From Grifola frondosa (Eukaryota; Basidiomycota; Agaricomycetes; Polyporales; Grifolaceae), in contig LUGG01000005.1 of the NCBI GenBank assembly GCA_001683735.1, forward strand, positions 124,001-188,000: 64,000 nucleotides of DNA. The letters run 5' to 3'. The notes below the pieces were generated by a model, which saw only the letters and a list, made by a program, of their open reading frames with translations, did not search any database and was not told the DNA's origin. Below, piece after piece: positions 1 to 11,390 of the stretch. The translations under genes were made by a program, and so were the position numbers. Position 1 is the first letter of the stretch. Each line of letters opens with the position of its first letter.

Positions 1-2198
1 GATAGCTGATAGCTGAAGCTTGTGCTTGTGATGCCACCTGTGCGAGAGCTGTCCGCTGTGACTGGATTCGGCCTTAACGGAACGTCAGAGTGTTGATAAT
101 CTGTGTTGATCATCAGACTGCAGGTCCGACAAATCTGCATTCTGAACCAGGATCTGCAGCACCCAACATGCACCTTTGTGTTGTCTGTTGTATCGCTGGA
201 CGCGGGCATACCTTGAATCCGATTGAACTCCTCCAGATGGTGCTCCGGAGTCAACGTTGATGGCAGTGTGCCGTGACGCCGTCGGAAAAGCCGCCGTAGT
301 GATGGGGAGTCACGTGTGCGCGTTACTACTGGGAGAAGGTTCAAATGATCTCGCTGTTACTGTGGCACCACTACCACGTCAGCTTGTGTGTCCGTCGTCG
401 TCGTGAATGTACCGCATGCACAGCTCGACATTAAGGAATTTCTCTCCAGTATGCTCGGCGCGGCGGCACTTTGAAATGTTACCTAGCCGTTCACGGTCAT
501 CCAAGAAGATGCCCAAATACGTTCCTAAAAATTCCCAAGGCTTCAATCCCACATGCTCTGCCTTGGATGAACCTTTCCATGCTGACAAAACTCAATTCTG
601 AGCCGCCTCCATTCAGTGCCTGTCGCTTGGCTGCGGATGCCTTCCAGAAATCTTCTCGAAGGCTCTATATGCTGCTTGCAGACCAGTAATCTTACGGCTT
701 GTTTTGCGATCCACCCTTTGCCGAGCGCGGATGTGACCGGTGACCCAAGGTTCAAAACCCCATCATCTGCAGTCCAGCCGCCGGCTGCGGTACTTGGCCA
801 AATCTCCAGTATCTGACTCCTTCCAGTACCACGAACATAAGAGATATGATCGATTTGAGATGTTCCAACTTGCCGAGGACGCCACGAAGTCTTCTGAAGC
901 TAGGTACGCGTTATCACTCAGTACCAAAGTCAGTTCGTGGTCGACATCCGGTTGTGCCGCCGGTGGCGCGGCATATTCAAATTCTTGGTAAGGAACGGTG
1001 AAACATAACCCTGATCACTTCATCACGACAGATATCCGGTGACATCTGCGCATAAACACCATAGGGATATGTGCATGCCACACTATGTGTGCCACATGCA
1101 TCAATCTCGGCACAATGATGCCGCTGACAATTTCTATCACGCCAGAAATCCGTCGACGGCGCCATATTTATAGACAAGTCAACACTCTCAACGTCCTTGT
1201 TCACCCGCAATGTTGCAACCATTGACATAGGCCTGTCATGATCCTCTTTGAGCAGAATTCACTCAACGAAGCCCAGCTTCGAATGACTTTAGTCGGCGAG
1301 CGACGAGAATATGAATGGCACCAACGGGTCAACATGCTCCCACCCATATGTCCATCTGGCTGTCCTGTTCACGTTGCTCGGATCCCTCCATCGCAGCCCA
1401 TATCGTACCTCCAGCCCCAGAACTGCCATCACTGCGGACACCGTCGCCCCCATGGAGCATGTGCCTTGGGATCATCGCTGCCCTTATTCGAAACTTAGCG
1501 CGAACATGTCTCGAACGTTCGGCGAATCGGTGACCTGAATTGTATCCGCCGCGATACTCGGAGCTGCCCTGAGCTGACGCGATCTGATGAAAAGATGTAG
1601 GTAGTCCATGTTGTATGTCTTTGGACCACGATATAGGACCCGTGAAATTCCTCACAAGTGATAGGTACACGCCCGGACGTGGGGCGGATCTCTCGGTGGG
1701 AACCCTTGGTCCCGGTCCGACGTCCGTCCGGATATGCCTGGTCATCGAGCTTGGGGCTGAGTACTGGGGCCATGGTCCAGACATCGATAGAAACCTAAGA
1801 TATCATGAAAAGAGCACACATGTCAGTGCTTTGACAGAGACGAAAGTTGCGCGAGCTAGGTCCATATGTCTGGACACAATTGGGAAGCTTAGGCTTGACC
1901 GGACCTACTTATAGCGACCGATTCGGACATATATAGGCGAAAATTATGGTCTGGAGACCAATCAGTTGTGAGGAATTGCGGGGGTCCTCCTGATATCCCC
2001 TTGGGGGGAACAAAACACAACCAATATCGATTACATATAAGGTCAGTCCGATGCCGACAAAGCGACTCTCGCATTCAGCTATCATCTACATAATTATATG
2101 GGTCTATACTATAGGGTGCGAGTAGGAGTAATGAGTGTCCGTTTCACCGAGTCTGATCTAGTGATGTTTTGCATATTCTGAGAGATGGAAGATTGCAA
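1..2198. other. No recognisable gene (2.2 kb)
   Basis: I see only short, overlapping open frames with no conserved motif, no convincing exon chain and no repeat structure. The stretch lies downstream of the amylase gene. It may hold decayed or untranslated sequence, but nothing in it can be named. Confidence 0.5.
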
Positions 2199-4450
2199 TC
2201 ACCCAAACAAATTCGCAATGATGAATGCGAGCGCGAGCGCTGCTCCAGTTGGTACCGGCGATAACGCGGGGGCGCCCGACGCCTGGCCGCCCGTCGCCAC
2301 ATTCGCACATAGAGTGCCCGACTTACTGAGTGCCGACGTCGGCATGATGACCTGCAGCGCCCCTCATCAGCACAGTACAGCCAGACAGTCTTGGAAGTTC
2401 ACACACCTGAGGCTGCCCAGACGTGCCCTGAACGGACACGCCGCCATTCCCATCCGCATTGATCTTCGTGCACGTTAGTATGTCGACAAGCTCCTCGTTA
2501 GCCTGGTAGCCCGCAGCGGGAATGCTCCACGAGGGCGTCGACGAGTTTCCGCCATTCGTGAGCAGCGCGAGCATCGGCGCCTTAGACACTGCAACCGTAG
2601 TGCCTTCTGCCGACAAGAATTTCACCTAGGCACAGGCAACAGAAACACGGACAGCACAAACATCGAAGTCTGTCAATGAGGCGGCTATGTCGGAGAGTGG
2701 GAGTATGACTAACCGGGGATGTGAGGAAGTTGCTGTTGGCTGAAATTGCTGCCTTGCGGGCCGCGTTGAGCGTCTTGACATGCGTCACGAGTGGCTTGTC
2801 TTCGACATAACCGGACAACCAGAGACTGAGGTCCAAAAATAAAAACATTAGCGATCGATAGACATTTATAGGGGCAGTTGAGATCACGCACGCCTCGCGG
2901 TTAGCAGGGTCGGCCCCACCTGCGTACGCTTGCTCTTGACCTATACCCAATGTTCAGCATTGTCATTTCCGTGCTGGCTGGCAGCGCTCACCGTAGTACA
3001 AGATTGGCACGCCATCCTGCACGAAGGGCCACGTCATCGCGTTCTTAACCAACTAAAAGGATCCAGTTGCGATGAGCTGCATCGTGTGTGTTACTTACTA
3101 GTAGTACGCACCGCCTGGTCTTGAGTCAAAGACTGGAAACGCGGCTGATCGTGGTTCTCGAGGAAGGAGCCCGTCATGAACTCGCCATTCTTGTACGAAC
3201 TCTGTGCTTGTTGCACGATGGCTGCCAGCGCGGAGAGGTTGCCTTGAGGGGTTTGGAAGGCAGAGGTGAGCGCGAACCACGTCGGGTAGTCGAGTACGCT
3301 ATCAATGACCTCTAAAGCATTATCAGCATATGCCGCCAGAATCTATCTGGGTGAGGAACTCACGCGTGTACGCGCTCACATATGTTGTCGCATTATCCAG
3401 AACCTCTCCGATCGTGAACACGCCCGCGGACTTGGCAAAATTCGGCCAGAAGTCTTTCCGAATGTGCTTCACGGTGTCAATGCGTACGCCGTCCACGGTG
3501 TAGTTATTTACTAAGGTAGTGATCCATGTGTTCATCGTGTTTACAATGTTGTCGTCCTCCGTGTTCAGATCTGCCAGCGGTAAGTTCTTGTCTCCGAGCC
3601 AGCATTGTTCCACGTCGGTTTGGTTGTTGTAATCCGTGATGAAGCATTCGCTGTGGAAGTCTGCCTGGGCCGAAAAAGGCTCAAAGCTGGAGTAGTTCGG
3701 CGGGTCAGACGTGGCCGCCATGTGGTTGACGACGACATCGACCATCAGGTACATCTGCCTGTCGTGCAGCGCAGAACTGAGGGCCTTCAGGTCGTCCCCA
3801 GATCCAAAATGTGAGTTCAAAGAGTTGATGTCCTCGGTCCAATATCTGCGTTGACTTCGAGTTCAGTAACGCCATGAGCAGTAGCTAGAACCTATCCACC
3901 CATGAAAAGCCTCTCCATATGCAGTGGTACTCTCGACGTTCGCGACAATGGGAGAAATCCAGATAGCGTCGAAACCCATATTCTGGATGTAGTCAAGCTT
4001 GTTGACAACACCTTTCCATGTGCCGCCACAATACTTCCGATTGGATGTATCGCAAGCAGGACTTGAACCATCAGGGGTTGCAAACCTGTCTGTGACAAGC
4101 TGTCGCAGGTATCAAGCAAATGTTACATTAGCCAGGACTCGACAGAGAAGACGTTGCGACAGGGATAGGCTGCATGGTCACCGCATTGGCGAAGACGTGC
4201 GAGATTATATCGTACAACGCCCGGAACCTGTTGCTTGGAACAACGTGGTACAACAATACCCAATATATGCGCCCCCAAGTCGGATGCGTTTGTGTAGATC
4301 GTATCTCGTCTGTATGTTTCCCATGCCGCCTTTACCAACCACCGGCAACCGAGAACGCACCTGATATATGGACCTGTTGCGCCAGTCATCCGCAGATGCT
4401 GCGAACGTAGAAATTGCTAGCAGTGAGGGAACTAGTAGTTTACGAATCAT
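2199..4450 (-). CDS. Secreted GH13 alpha-amylase with GPI-anchor-type tail
   Basis: This enzyme hydrolyses internal alpha-1,4 bonds of starch and glycogen. The start at 4450 gives a signal peptide ([14 protein letters not shown] then AASADDW). The exon chain follows Taka-amylase closely. All four GH13 signatures are present: [15 protein letters not shown] (nucleophile Asp), IGEVL (acid/base Glu) and ENHDQPRF (transition-state Asp), plus [12 protein letters not shown]. Exon 1 (4361-4450) ends ...RSIYQ and exon 2 resumes LVTDRF at 4099, so intron 1 is 261 nt, much longer than the others. After GQPQ an intron (from about 2415) leads to a last exon ending at a TGA (2199-2201). That exon encodes [12 protein letters not shown], a small-residue linker and a hydrophobic C-terminus ([14 protein letters not shown]), which is the layout of a GPI-attachment signal. 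Inference: the protein stays on the cell surface or wall. Family and catalytic residues are sure; the anchor is likely. Confidence 0.93.
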
Positions 4451-4644
4451 GATGGTAAGGAATGGGAGGTCGTAAAGTGAGCGTCGCAGTGCTATCTATA
4501 AAACCTGTTAATGAGCATGCATCAGTCGTAGTACGACAGATCGACAATTGACAAGCCGTACAAGTAACCAAGAAGTGGCAACAGCAGACAGTTGCTGGCA
4601 GAAAGAAGTGGACAAGAAGAATTGCGTTCCATTTGCGAGGGCTA

Positions 4645-4652
4645 CTTATATA
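4645..4652 (-). promoter_or_regulatory. TATA box of the amylase gene
   Basis: TATATAAG reads on the minus strand about 195 bp upstream of the amylase ATG. Position and sequence fit a core promoter, but no transcript start is known. Confidence 0.4.
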
Positions 4653-4993
4653 CCCAGGCATCCTCCGAGAAACATGCCGAGATGTTCAGGTTATGGGGCA
4701 CTGCCCATATATGGCGCAATTCTGCCCATATGTAGGTACTCACGGCGCCCTCTGTCCGCGCCCCAGATCGGCAATCTCGATCAGTAAATTGAAAATCCGA
4801 AATGTTACACTATTAGCTTGGTTGTTGGATAACCACAAGTCTTTAGCTTTCATCCTTATGTCGTATCTTGACATACCCGGTTTTATAAGACTCTGAGTTG
4901 TAAGGAGAGTCGAGTTGTTTCATCATTCATGCTTGCACTATACATAAATACATATACAGAATCGTTTCTGGCAGAATTCTTCATTGAAATCTC

Positions 4994-5569
4994 CTAGTTG
5001 CCGTCATTGCGGCACTGAAAGGCAAAAAAAATGTTAGATGCCGGGGTCTAATCAAGAAACACGAGCTTGAGTAGAGACTTACGCAAACTTGCACAGCGGC
5101 GCCGTTGCAGCTGCCGGAATTAGGGTCACCCCTGCAAGCATAACTGCACATATATCTCATCAGATACAACATCTGCAGGCGGGTCTGGGAACTACATACT
5201 TCAGCCCATCGAGGTGTAGCGCAGTAATGGTGATCGGCGGAGGCGAGCACGAGAACAACGGATTGTCGCAGGGGTTGCTCGTGAGAGCACTCGCGACTGT
5301 GTTGCAGGAGTCATCAACGACGTTGTCTTCCAAGGAAGTGATCAGCGGTCATTTAAATTGAAAGAACCTCGAGCTACATACAGGCCTCGATGCCCGAGCC
5401 GACAGAGCCACTGTCGATGATCCCAAAGCTGTTACGGAGTAAGAATGCAATCAGTCGTGAATATAAATCCGTGCAGCATTGCAGTAGAGTACTTGAATCC
5501 GGGGCAGACGGCGGAGACTTGGGACACGAGGGTGACAAGACCGAAGACGGAAGTGAGAGTAAATTTCAT
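4994..5569 (-). CDS. Small secreted cysteine-rich protein, about 106 aa
   Basis: Five exons join in frame without a break: 5493-5569, 5382-5428, 5200-5326, 5083-5131 and 4994-5014. All introns are GT-AG and about 50-70 nt. The product starts MKFTLTSVFGLVTLVSQVSA, a clear signal peptide, and the mature part begins CPGFNFGIIDSG. It has seven cysteines, including SCNTVAS, NPCDNPLFSC and a closing VQVCCRNDGN. The size, signal peptide and cysteine content are those of fungal effector-like or cell-surface proteins. It is not a hydrophobin: the eight-cysteine spacing is absent and the CC pair sits at the C-terminus. I do not recognise a named family. It lies just upstream of the amylase on the same strand. 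The gene is easy to miss because every exon is short. Confidence 0.8.
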
Positions 5570-6756
5570 CTACAAAGGATGCAACCGCTACGAGTGACGA
5601 CTTGCATAAGCTCGACACGAGTATTACTCACGATTGCAAAAAAAACCTTGTCTGTTGATGACACGGTTCTCTGTTTGAGATGAGACTCCCGGGAAGAATG
5701 GCATGCCCTTTATGTGCTCGATTACGCTGTTACCGTCCCTTACGTTTCCACATCAGTGTTTCACTGAGACAGCACTCCATGATATATCGAAATATGTCAT
5801 AGACCGCAGGCGCAATGGAGCTCACATTGCTAGGAGCTCGAGGAGCACAGCAGTATCCATCGGCATCGCAATTGAGGTAACACGCAGCACATTTGTGGGC
5901 AGTAAGGTCCATAACTGCTGCTCGATGGTGGAGTCAGTGCATTGAAGTATCAATTACATATACTACCTGTGTCTCGCGCGAACGATTGCCTTGAACACCA
6001 CTACAGTTCAGGTTACTTGTGTTCGCGAGAGCATCATACCTCTTTCTGTGGATATTCTTTATCAAAGCATCAGAAGTTGGAAGTGGGGCTGCTTACACGC
6101 GATTGACAGTATCAGGCTCCATGAAAATGCTCCCAGTGTGAGTGACTGACCGGACAGAAAGCGTAGCCGTGAAGTGATACATGATTATATCCCCCAGCGT
6201 CAGGCCAACCTAGCGCCCATGAATATCACAGGAATGATAGCGCAGTAATTCACGCATTAGACCAATGCTTCCCAAGAATTACAGGTGGTTTCCGTCGAAC
6301 AGATCGCCCGCAAAGCGTGATACGGAGGTCCATTTCCTACCTCAGAAATGATGTCATAAAACGGTTGAGAGACGCGAAACCAACATACTAGTTGAAATGA
6401 AGGTGACCAAGAGGTAGTTGAACATATCAGAAGATTGTGTCTTCTCGCACCGGAAACCCGCACGATTGAGCCCTATGTCGGTAAGTCGACACTACCATTC
6501 ATTACCATGCGATTCGATCAAACACATACGTTTTGCACAGATAAGAGGATGCATTCCATCAAACTCACGCCGATTTTGAATCGTGGTTACAGGCCGACGC
6601 GGGCACATCAACGTCCTCAGATCAAGTGGTTAGATCGGCACAAAAACACGTTTGAGAAGAGTCACGACAGCACTGCAACGCGTCGATTAAACTGCCTGTG
6701 AGGTGGCAGTACCTGATCTACAAACAATATTCAATACTGTTATCATTCTCAGCCAT
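5570..6756. other. Intergenic, no gene seen
   Basis: The stretch separates the small secreted protein from the 3' end of the RBR ligase. Open frames are short and unremarkable. The part next to 5569 should contain the promoter of the secreted protein gene. Confidence 0.45.
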
Positions 6757-9598
6757 TCACTCTACCCATCTAAGCCCTCCTTTCCGCTCTTGCCCTCGCT
6801 CTCGTTCGTGGCCGCTCTGGCGCAGGGGGGCCGGTGGGACTGGCTGCGCGAGCATAGGTTGGATATTCGCATGTATGTTGTATCCCGCACCCATCTGCCC
6901 CTGCATGTATTGTTGATGCTGCCCATGCAGTATGCGCATTGCATTCTGGTACCCTTGTGCGAGTCGCTCCCGTGCAGCTTGGTGCTCTTGTTCCCGTACC
7001 CGTGCAGCTAGTTCCCGTAACCGTGCAGCTTGGTACTCTTGTGCCCGTATCCGATGCCGTTCTTGCGCTCGTTCCCGTTTGCGTTCCCGTTCCCGCTCCC
7101 GTTCCCGTTCTCGTTCTTCCCGGGCCTGGCCCCGAGCTCGAGCCCGACCAGGAGCAGGTACGGGTGCAGGTAAGGGAACCGCAGGAATGAGCGGAAGCAT
7201 GTAAATTGCAGGTATGCCGTGGTGTTGAACGGGTGCGGCCTTGGATGGTCCCGCTACGGGCGCGGGGGGTAGGTCTACCTTGAGATCCTTCTCGCTGATA
7301 TCAGGATGAGCTCGCTTGTACTCTTTCATGGCCCTTTTCTGCGCAGCAGTGACCTGCAAATGTGGCAGGTCATCGTAAAAAGTCAATAGGAGAGGCAGAA
7401 TGTAGCGTACCTCTTCGTTATGTCGTTGCTCAACAGACTTATCCCAAACATGCACTTGTTGGGGTTATGAGGGCCGTTATATGGAGGTGGCTAAGGGCAA
7501 GCCGTGAGTTCCAAATCGTCACTGCAGCAAGAGACTGATGAATTTACATTGTTGAAGTGGTCATAACCTTTGATGACCTTGCGACACACGTAACAAGACA
7601 GAGTGCGACAATTAGGACATGTCATCTTGTTGCACTGAAAAGCAACAATCAGTTTGAATCAGAAAAATACATCGCGTCAGGAGCATACCCCCATCTCTTT
7701 CACAAATGCTGAATCAGGGGGTCAGTTTAACTCATACTCTCATGAGATTACAAGCATCATTGAACGTACCCTTCTGACACTTCGGGCAATTGCGCATGAG
7801 GGCGCGAGCTATATTTTGGTTCTCTCAGTAGTCAGAACCGAGAGATTGGTCATTTACTCACTCATAGCTTCTTCGATAGCATGTCGACCATCCAACTTCT
7901 TGTCCGCTTCCATCTCTGGAAAATCAAAGAGTAAACCATAATGCAAACCGCCGAACGCTACTACACACACCTTCACAGCTCTTCGGAAGATGATCCTGCA
8001 AAATCATTTCATCATTTCATGACACATCTCCAACCACAAAATACTGTACTCACAGGTTTCTTGCACTTTCTACAAGTGACCGCACCGCATTGCTCGTTCT
8101 CGCACCTGAAGAGGCGCTCATGATCGTTCTCGATCACAACCTTGTAGTCGCAAAACGGACACTCCTCGAGGTTCTCTAAACCCGCCGCCTCAATCTCCTT
8201 GCGTTGCTGAATGCGCTCGTATAATGCAAGTAATTTGGGCGTGAGGAACCGTCGCAGCTCGGACTCGGGGAACGCGAGCTTGCATCCAGACTGATCCATG
8301 CATACGATCTTCGCGTCATGCTCACCGAGTTTGGTCTCCGCGTACGAGGTCATGCAAGACTTGCAGAACAGGTGCGCTTCAGGACACTGTATCATGCTGT
8401 CCTGTAGTTAATGAGATTAAGCGAGCGAAGATAACGGTGTTCGGGTGGAACAACGCACGAAAGAGTACTCGGTAAAGCAGCATCCGCATTCGATTCCGGG
8501 CTCTTCGTCCTCATCATCTGCTTGCAACTCCTTGATCACTTGCGCAGTCTCCTCCTCTTCCAAATGTGCTTTCAACCAGTCACGCTCCTTCTCGAACTCT
8601 GCATCGGCGTGTTCGATCCCTTTTCCCTTCGTACGCGAACGAGTCGCTATCACCTTGCGCTTGTATGGTAGATGCTTGCTCTTCTGCTCCTCAAGAAGGA
8701 AAAGATGCGTCGGCGCATATAACGAGTTGTGGTTACGGAACGTGGTTCGCACATGGGACACGGGTATATAGGGGAAGTCCACAGAAAGTTGAGTCTGTAA
8801 CGCAGTTCAATACATAATTCGCCAAAATGAGTCAAGTACGCTCACCAGGGCTAATTCCCCATAGTATACTCCACCTTCTTGTTTCCTGTCCTTGCTCGCA
8901 TAGTCCAACTTCGGTTTTACTGCACGGACAACCTCATCCTCATCATCGTCTTCCCTCTTTCGCTTTCCCTTGCCCTTCTTGTCCACCTTCGGGTATGTCG
9001 CATCCTCGAACAATATATTGACCACTCGTTCGACTACGTTTTCCTTATAGGCAGGAAAATGTCGCTCCACCAACACGGATACATGCGATGGGAGTACGTC
9101 AGGGACGATGTCGAGGACCTGAACAACGTAGCGGTCGAAATCAACTTCTACATCCATCGGAAAGCTCGGATCAGGCGCAGGCCCTGGGACAAAGGGTTCC
9201 TTGATTGGAGGGACCGCCAGAGGGGCCAGATGCTTGTCCTTCTTGTGCTTCCTCTTGGATGATGACGGGCGACGCTCGTCCTCCGATTCAAACAAGAAGA
9301 GAAGTGGCGCTTTGGCAGGCTTCACGCGTGATGATCCGGCAATAGGAGCTGCGTCCACTTCAGCACGAACTCGGTCCTGTGAAGAGGCGGCTGCATCGCG
9401 GCTCTTCTTTGATTTGCTGCGGTGTTTCGGGCGGATGTTCAGGTTGTCGTCGTCAGAGTCGAACAACTCGATGATGTCTCCAGCGGGTACGGCTCGCTTA
9501 GACCGTTTGCGATGACTTCCCGATCTTGAATGATGAGGAACAACATTCGGGTGCTGCTCAGGGAATGATGCTATGTCTATGGCACGAGAATGCTTCAT
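6757..9598 (-). CDS. RBR (RING-between-RING) E3 ubiquitin ligase, RNF216/TRIAD3-like
   Basis: RBR ligases pass ubiquitin from an E2 to a catalytic cysteine in RING2 and then to substrate. The N-terminal exon (9598 to about 8812) is basic and serine-rich with a likely nuclear signal (HRKRSKRAVP). A 120-residue exon ends in ECGCCFTEYSF, the start of RING1, continued by CPEAHLFCKSCMTSYAE. The IBR follows (CPFCDYKV...RCENEQC...CRKCKKP). RING2 is built from short exons near 7900-7550 (NCPKCQKAFVKEMGC, NKMTCPNCRTLSCYVCRK, then KGYDHF). This order and spacing match vertebrate RNF216. The C-terminus has DKSVEQRHNEEV, then an intron, then a long Arg/Glu repeat. An intron at about 7355-7411 reads through in frame, so naive calls overextend. 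I took the first in-frame ATG; the N-terminus is not conserved. Confidence 0.88.
6971..7121 (-). repeat. Low-complexity Arg/Glu codon repeat in the RBR ligase
   Basis: On the plus strand CGTTCC/CGTTCT hexamers fill about 7058-7121, and near-copies of CGTGCAGCTTGGT recur near 6971, 7001 and 7021. On the minus strand they encode RERERERE-type sequence followed by RAQEYQAARL-like repeats, probably a charged helix. Such tracts vary in length between alleles. Confidence 0.75.
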
Positions 9599-10461
9599 AC
9601 TCGTGCCTATTTGGAACTTGAACGCAGCATTGAGATACTTCTTTGAACCGAACGCACCTGGTTATAGAAACAAGTACTAATGAATCAGTATACAAGCCTA
9701 CTCCTTCGTTCTTGTTCGTAGTTAGTAGCAAATTTGAATCAATTGGCGGCACAGGGGGTTAGTTGGTCGTCGTCGATGGCAGTGGCGACAAGGGTAACAT
9801 GGATGTCACTGTCACGTCAACATGTGCCTATTGTCACAACCATCGTCACTACGCGTCCGATGTGGCTGAGGATGGCGATGTCTCTTCTGTGATTCTGGAC
9901 CTTCAAGAGCTGTTTATGCGTACTGTAATGCATACACACTTGGGGAGTGCACCCGCGATTCAAAAAGCAGGATACTAACGAAGGCCAACACATGGATACC
10001 TCCGAACACTGCCAGCTCAAACGTGATTTTGTGATGGAGGCGATGCTTTCCGGATCATGCAACGGATGTTTGCAACGCTGGTCCAGATTTCCGTACATCG
10101 GAAATTTCATTGACGGCCTTGCGCTTTCCGAACGGGATCGATCTTACCTTCGATACTTGAAACGGATACCGCCCCCACTCTGGAGTGGTAACTCGTCTTT
10201 CACTAAGAATCTTCACTGAACTGAAGGTTGTTCATGAACTGCAGCTCTACCGGTACCAGGATATATTGGATCACGACACTCGACGCTCGTATCACTGTTT
10301 CGAGTGTGTAAGCATCAGACGCTGATGCCACGCAGAGCGTTCCGAGAAATTCGCCATATATGTTTGTTTTACATGCGCCTAGGCCGAATTAATCATATCT
10401 CCGTGATGGCTCGTTCAAGACTGCGCTGTTGGCAAGGAATAGGCGACCAGCCTTTCAGCGA
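9599..10461. other. Intergenic between divergent genes
   Basis: About 0.9 kb lies between the RBR ligase start and the TATA box of the double-psi beta-barrel gene. I see no coding exon that can be supported. It must contain the RBR promoter on one side and upstream elements of the secreted protein on the other. Confidence 0.45.
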
Positions 10462-10469
10462 TATAAAAG
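10462..10469 (+). promoter_or_regulatory. TATA box of the DPBB gene
   Basis: TATAAAAG stands 110 bp before the ATG at 10579, followed by a pyrimidine-rich leader. This is a good match to a strong, regulated fungal core promoter. Confidence 0.6.
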
Positions 10470-10578
10470 GCTCCTCACTTCGTTTTCATCTCTTCAGTTT
10501 GTAACTCACATTCACTCTCATTGCAATTCTTTCTCGGCCCGGTGCCTTTCATCCCTTCAGTACAACCTCATTTTCATC

Positions 10579-11131
10579 ATGTTCTTCAAGTCTGCCATCC
10601 TCTTCACCCTCGCTTCCATCGCGTCTTTCGGCTATGCCCAGACCCAGACTGGTGATGGTACGTTCTTCTGTACATTCTGCTAGTTCATGGAGTGATGAAT
10701 ATTCGCTCCTCGTAGCCACCTTCTATGAGACAGGATTGGGATCATGCGGTATTTTCAACACCGATTCCGACTTCATTGTGGCTGTGTCTGCGCAGTTCTT
10801 CGACACCTTCCCGTATGTCTGCCAGCCTTTTTCACGAAGGATCTCCGCTAATTCTCCTCATCTAGTGGCGCAACTGCCAACCCAAACTTGTTCGTCGTTG
10901 GAGCGGTCCTGCAATGCTGCCTTTGATCGCTAACATTATGCTTTTAGGAACCCTGTCTGTAACAGGCAGTTGACCGCGACAACGCCCGCTGGCAAGTCGG
11001 TCACCGTCACTGTCACCGACCGCTGTGCCGGCTGTCAGCCTGGCGACATCGATCTGTCGCCCGCTGCGTTCGACCAGCTCGCCGACCCCAGCGTTGGTCG
11101 CATCCACGGCGTGACCTGGTCCCTCATTTGA
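10579..11131 (+). CDS. Small secreted RlpA-like double-psi beta-barrel (expansin/barwin-type) protein
   Basis: The start MFFKSAILFTLASIASFGYA is a signal peptide. Splicing gives ATFYETGLGSCGIFN, then FIVAVSAQFFDTFPGATANPN, then NPVCNRQLTATTPAGKSVTV, and TDRCAGCQPGDIDLSPAAFD to the end HGVTWSLI. These are the hallmark blocks of fungal DPBB/expansin-like proteins, with the cysteine pairs and the Asp of the DIDLS block. The protein has about 117 residues, with no carbohydrate-binding module. The family acts at the cell wall or interface without known hydrolysis and is often induced in fruiting or plant contact. Introns fall after TGDG, after FDTFP and after PNL. The frame is intact throughout. 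Confidence 0.9.
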
Positions 11132-11390
11132 ATAATATGAACGAAAATGTTGTAGCCAAGAATTTGTACTTTCTAGGCATTTTTAATGGATTGTTTTGAG
11201 AGTGAGATCATTGATATGATTTGATTGAGATACATAGATGACCTTGTCTATGTTATGTTTCAGTCCTCCATGAGTTGCACGAAACATGCTCTTGAAAAGG
11301 ACTGAGAGTATCAGTTGTGATGTGATTCGTGTCAAGTATCACGCGCACGGAAAATAAAATGCATAGATGGGAAATGTGGGAATGATATCA

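Noticed and set aside
1329..1784. 151-codon open frame on the minus strand
   Set aside because: It has no conserved motif, no codon pattern or exon partner, and overlaps frames on the other strand of similar quality.
4994..5569. Hydrophobin
   Set aside because: It has cysteines and a CC pair, but only seven cysteines and not the C-CC-C-C-CC-C spacing; the CC is at the C-terminus.
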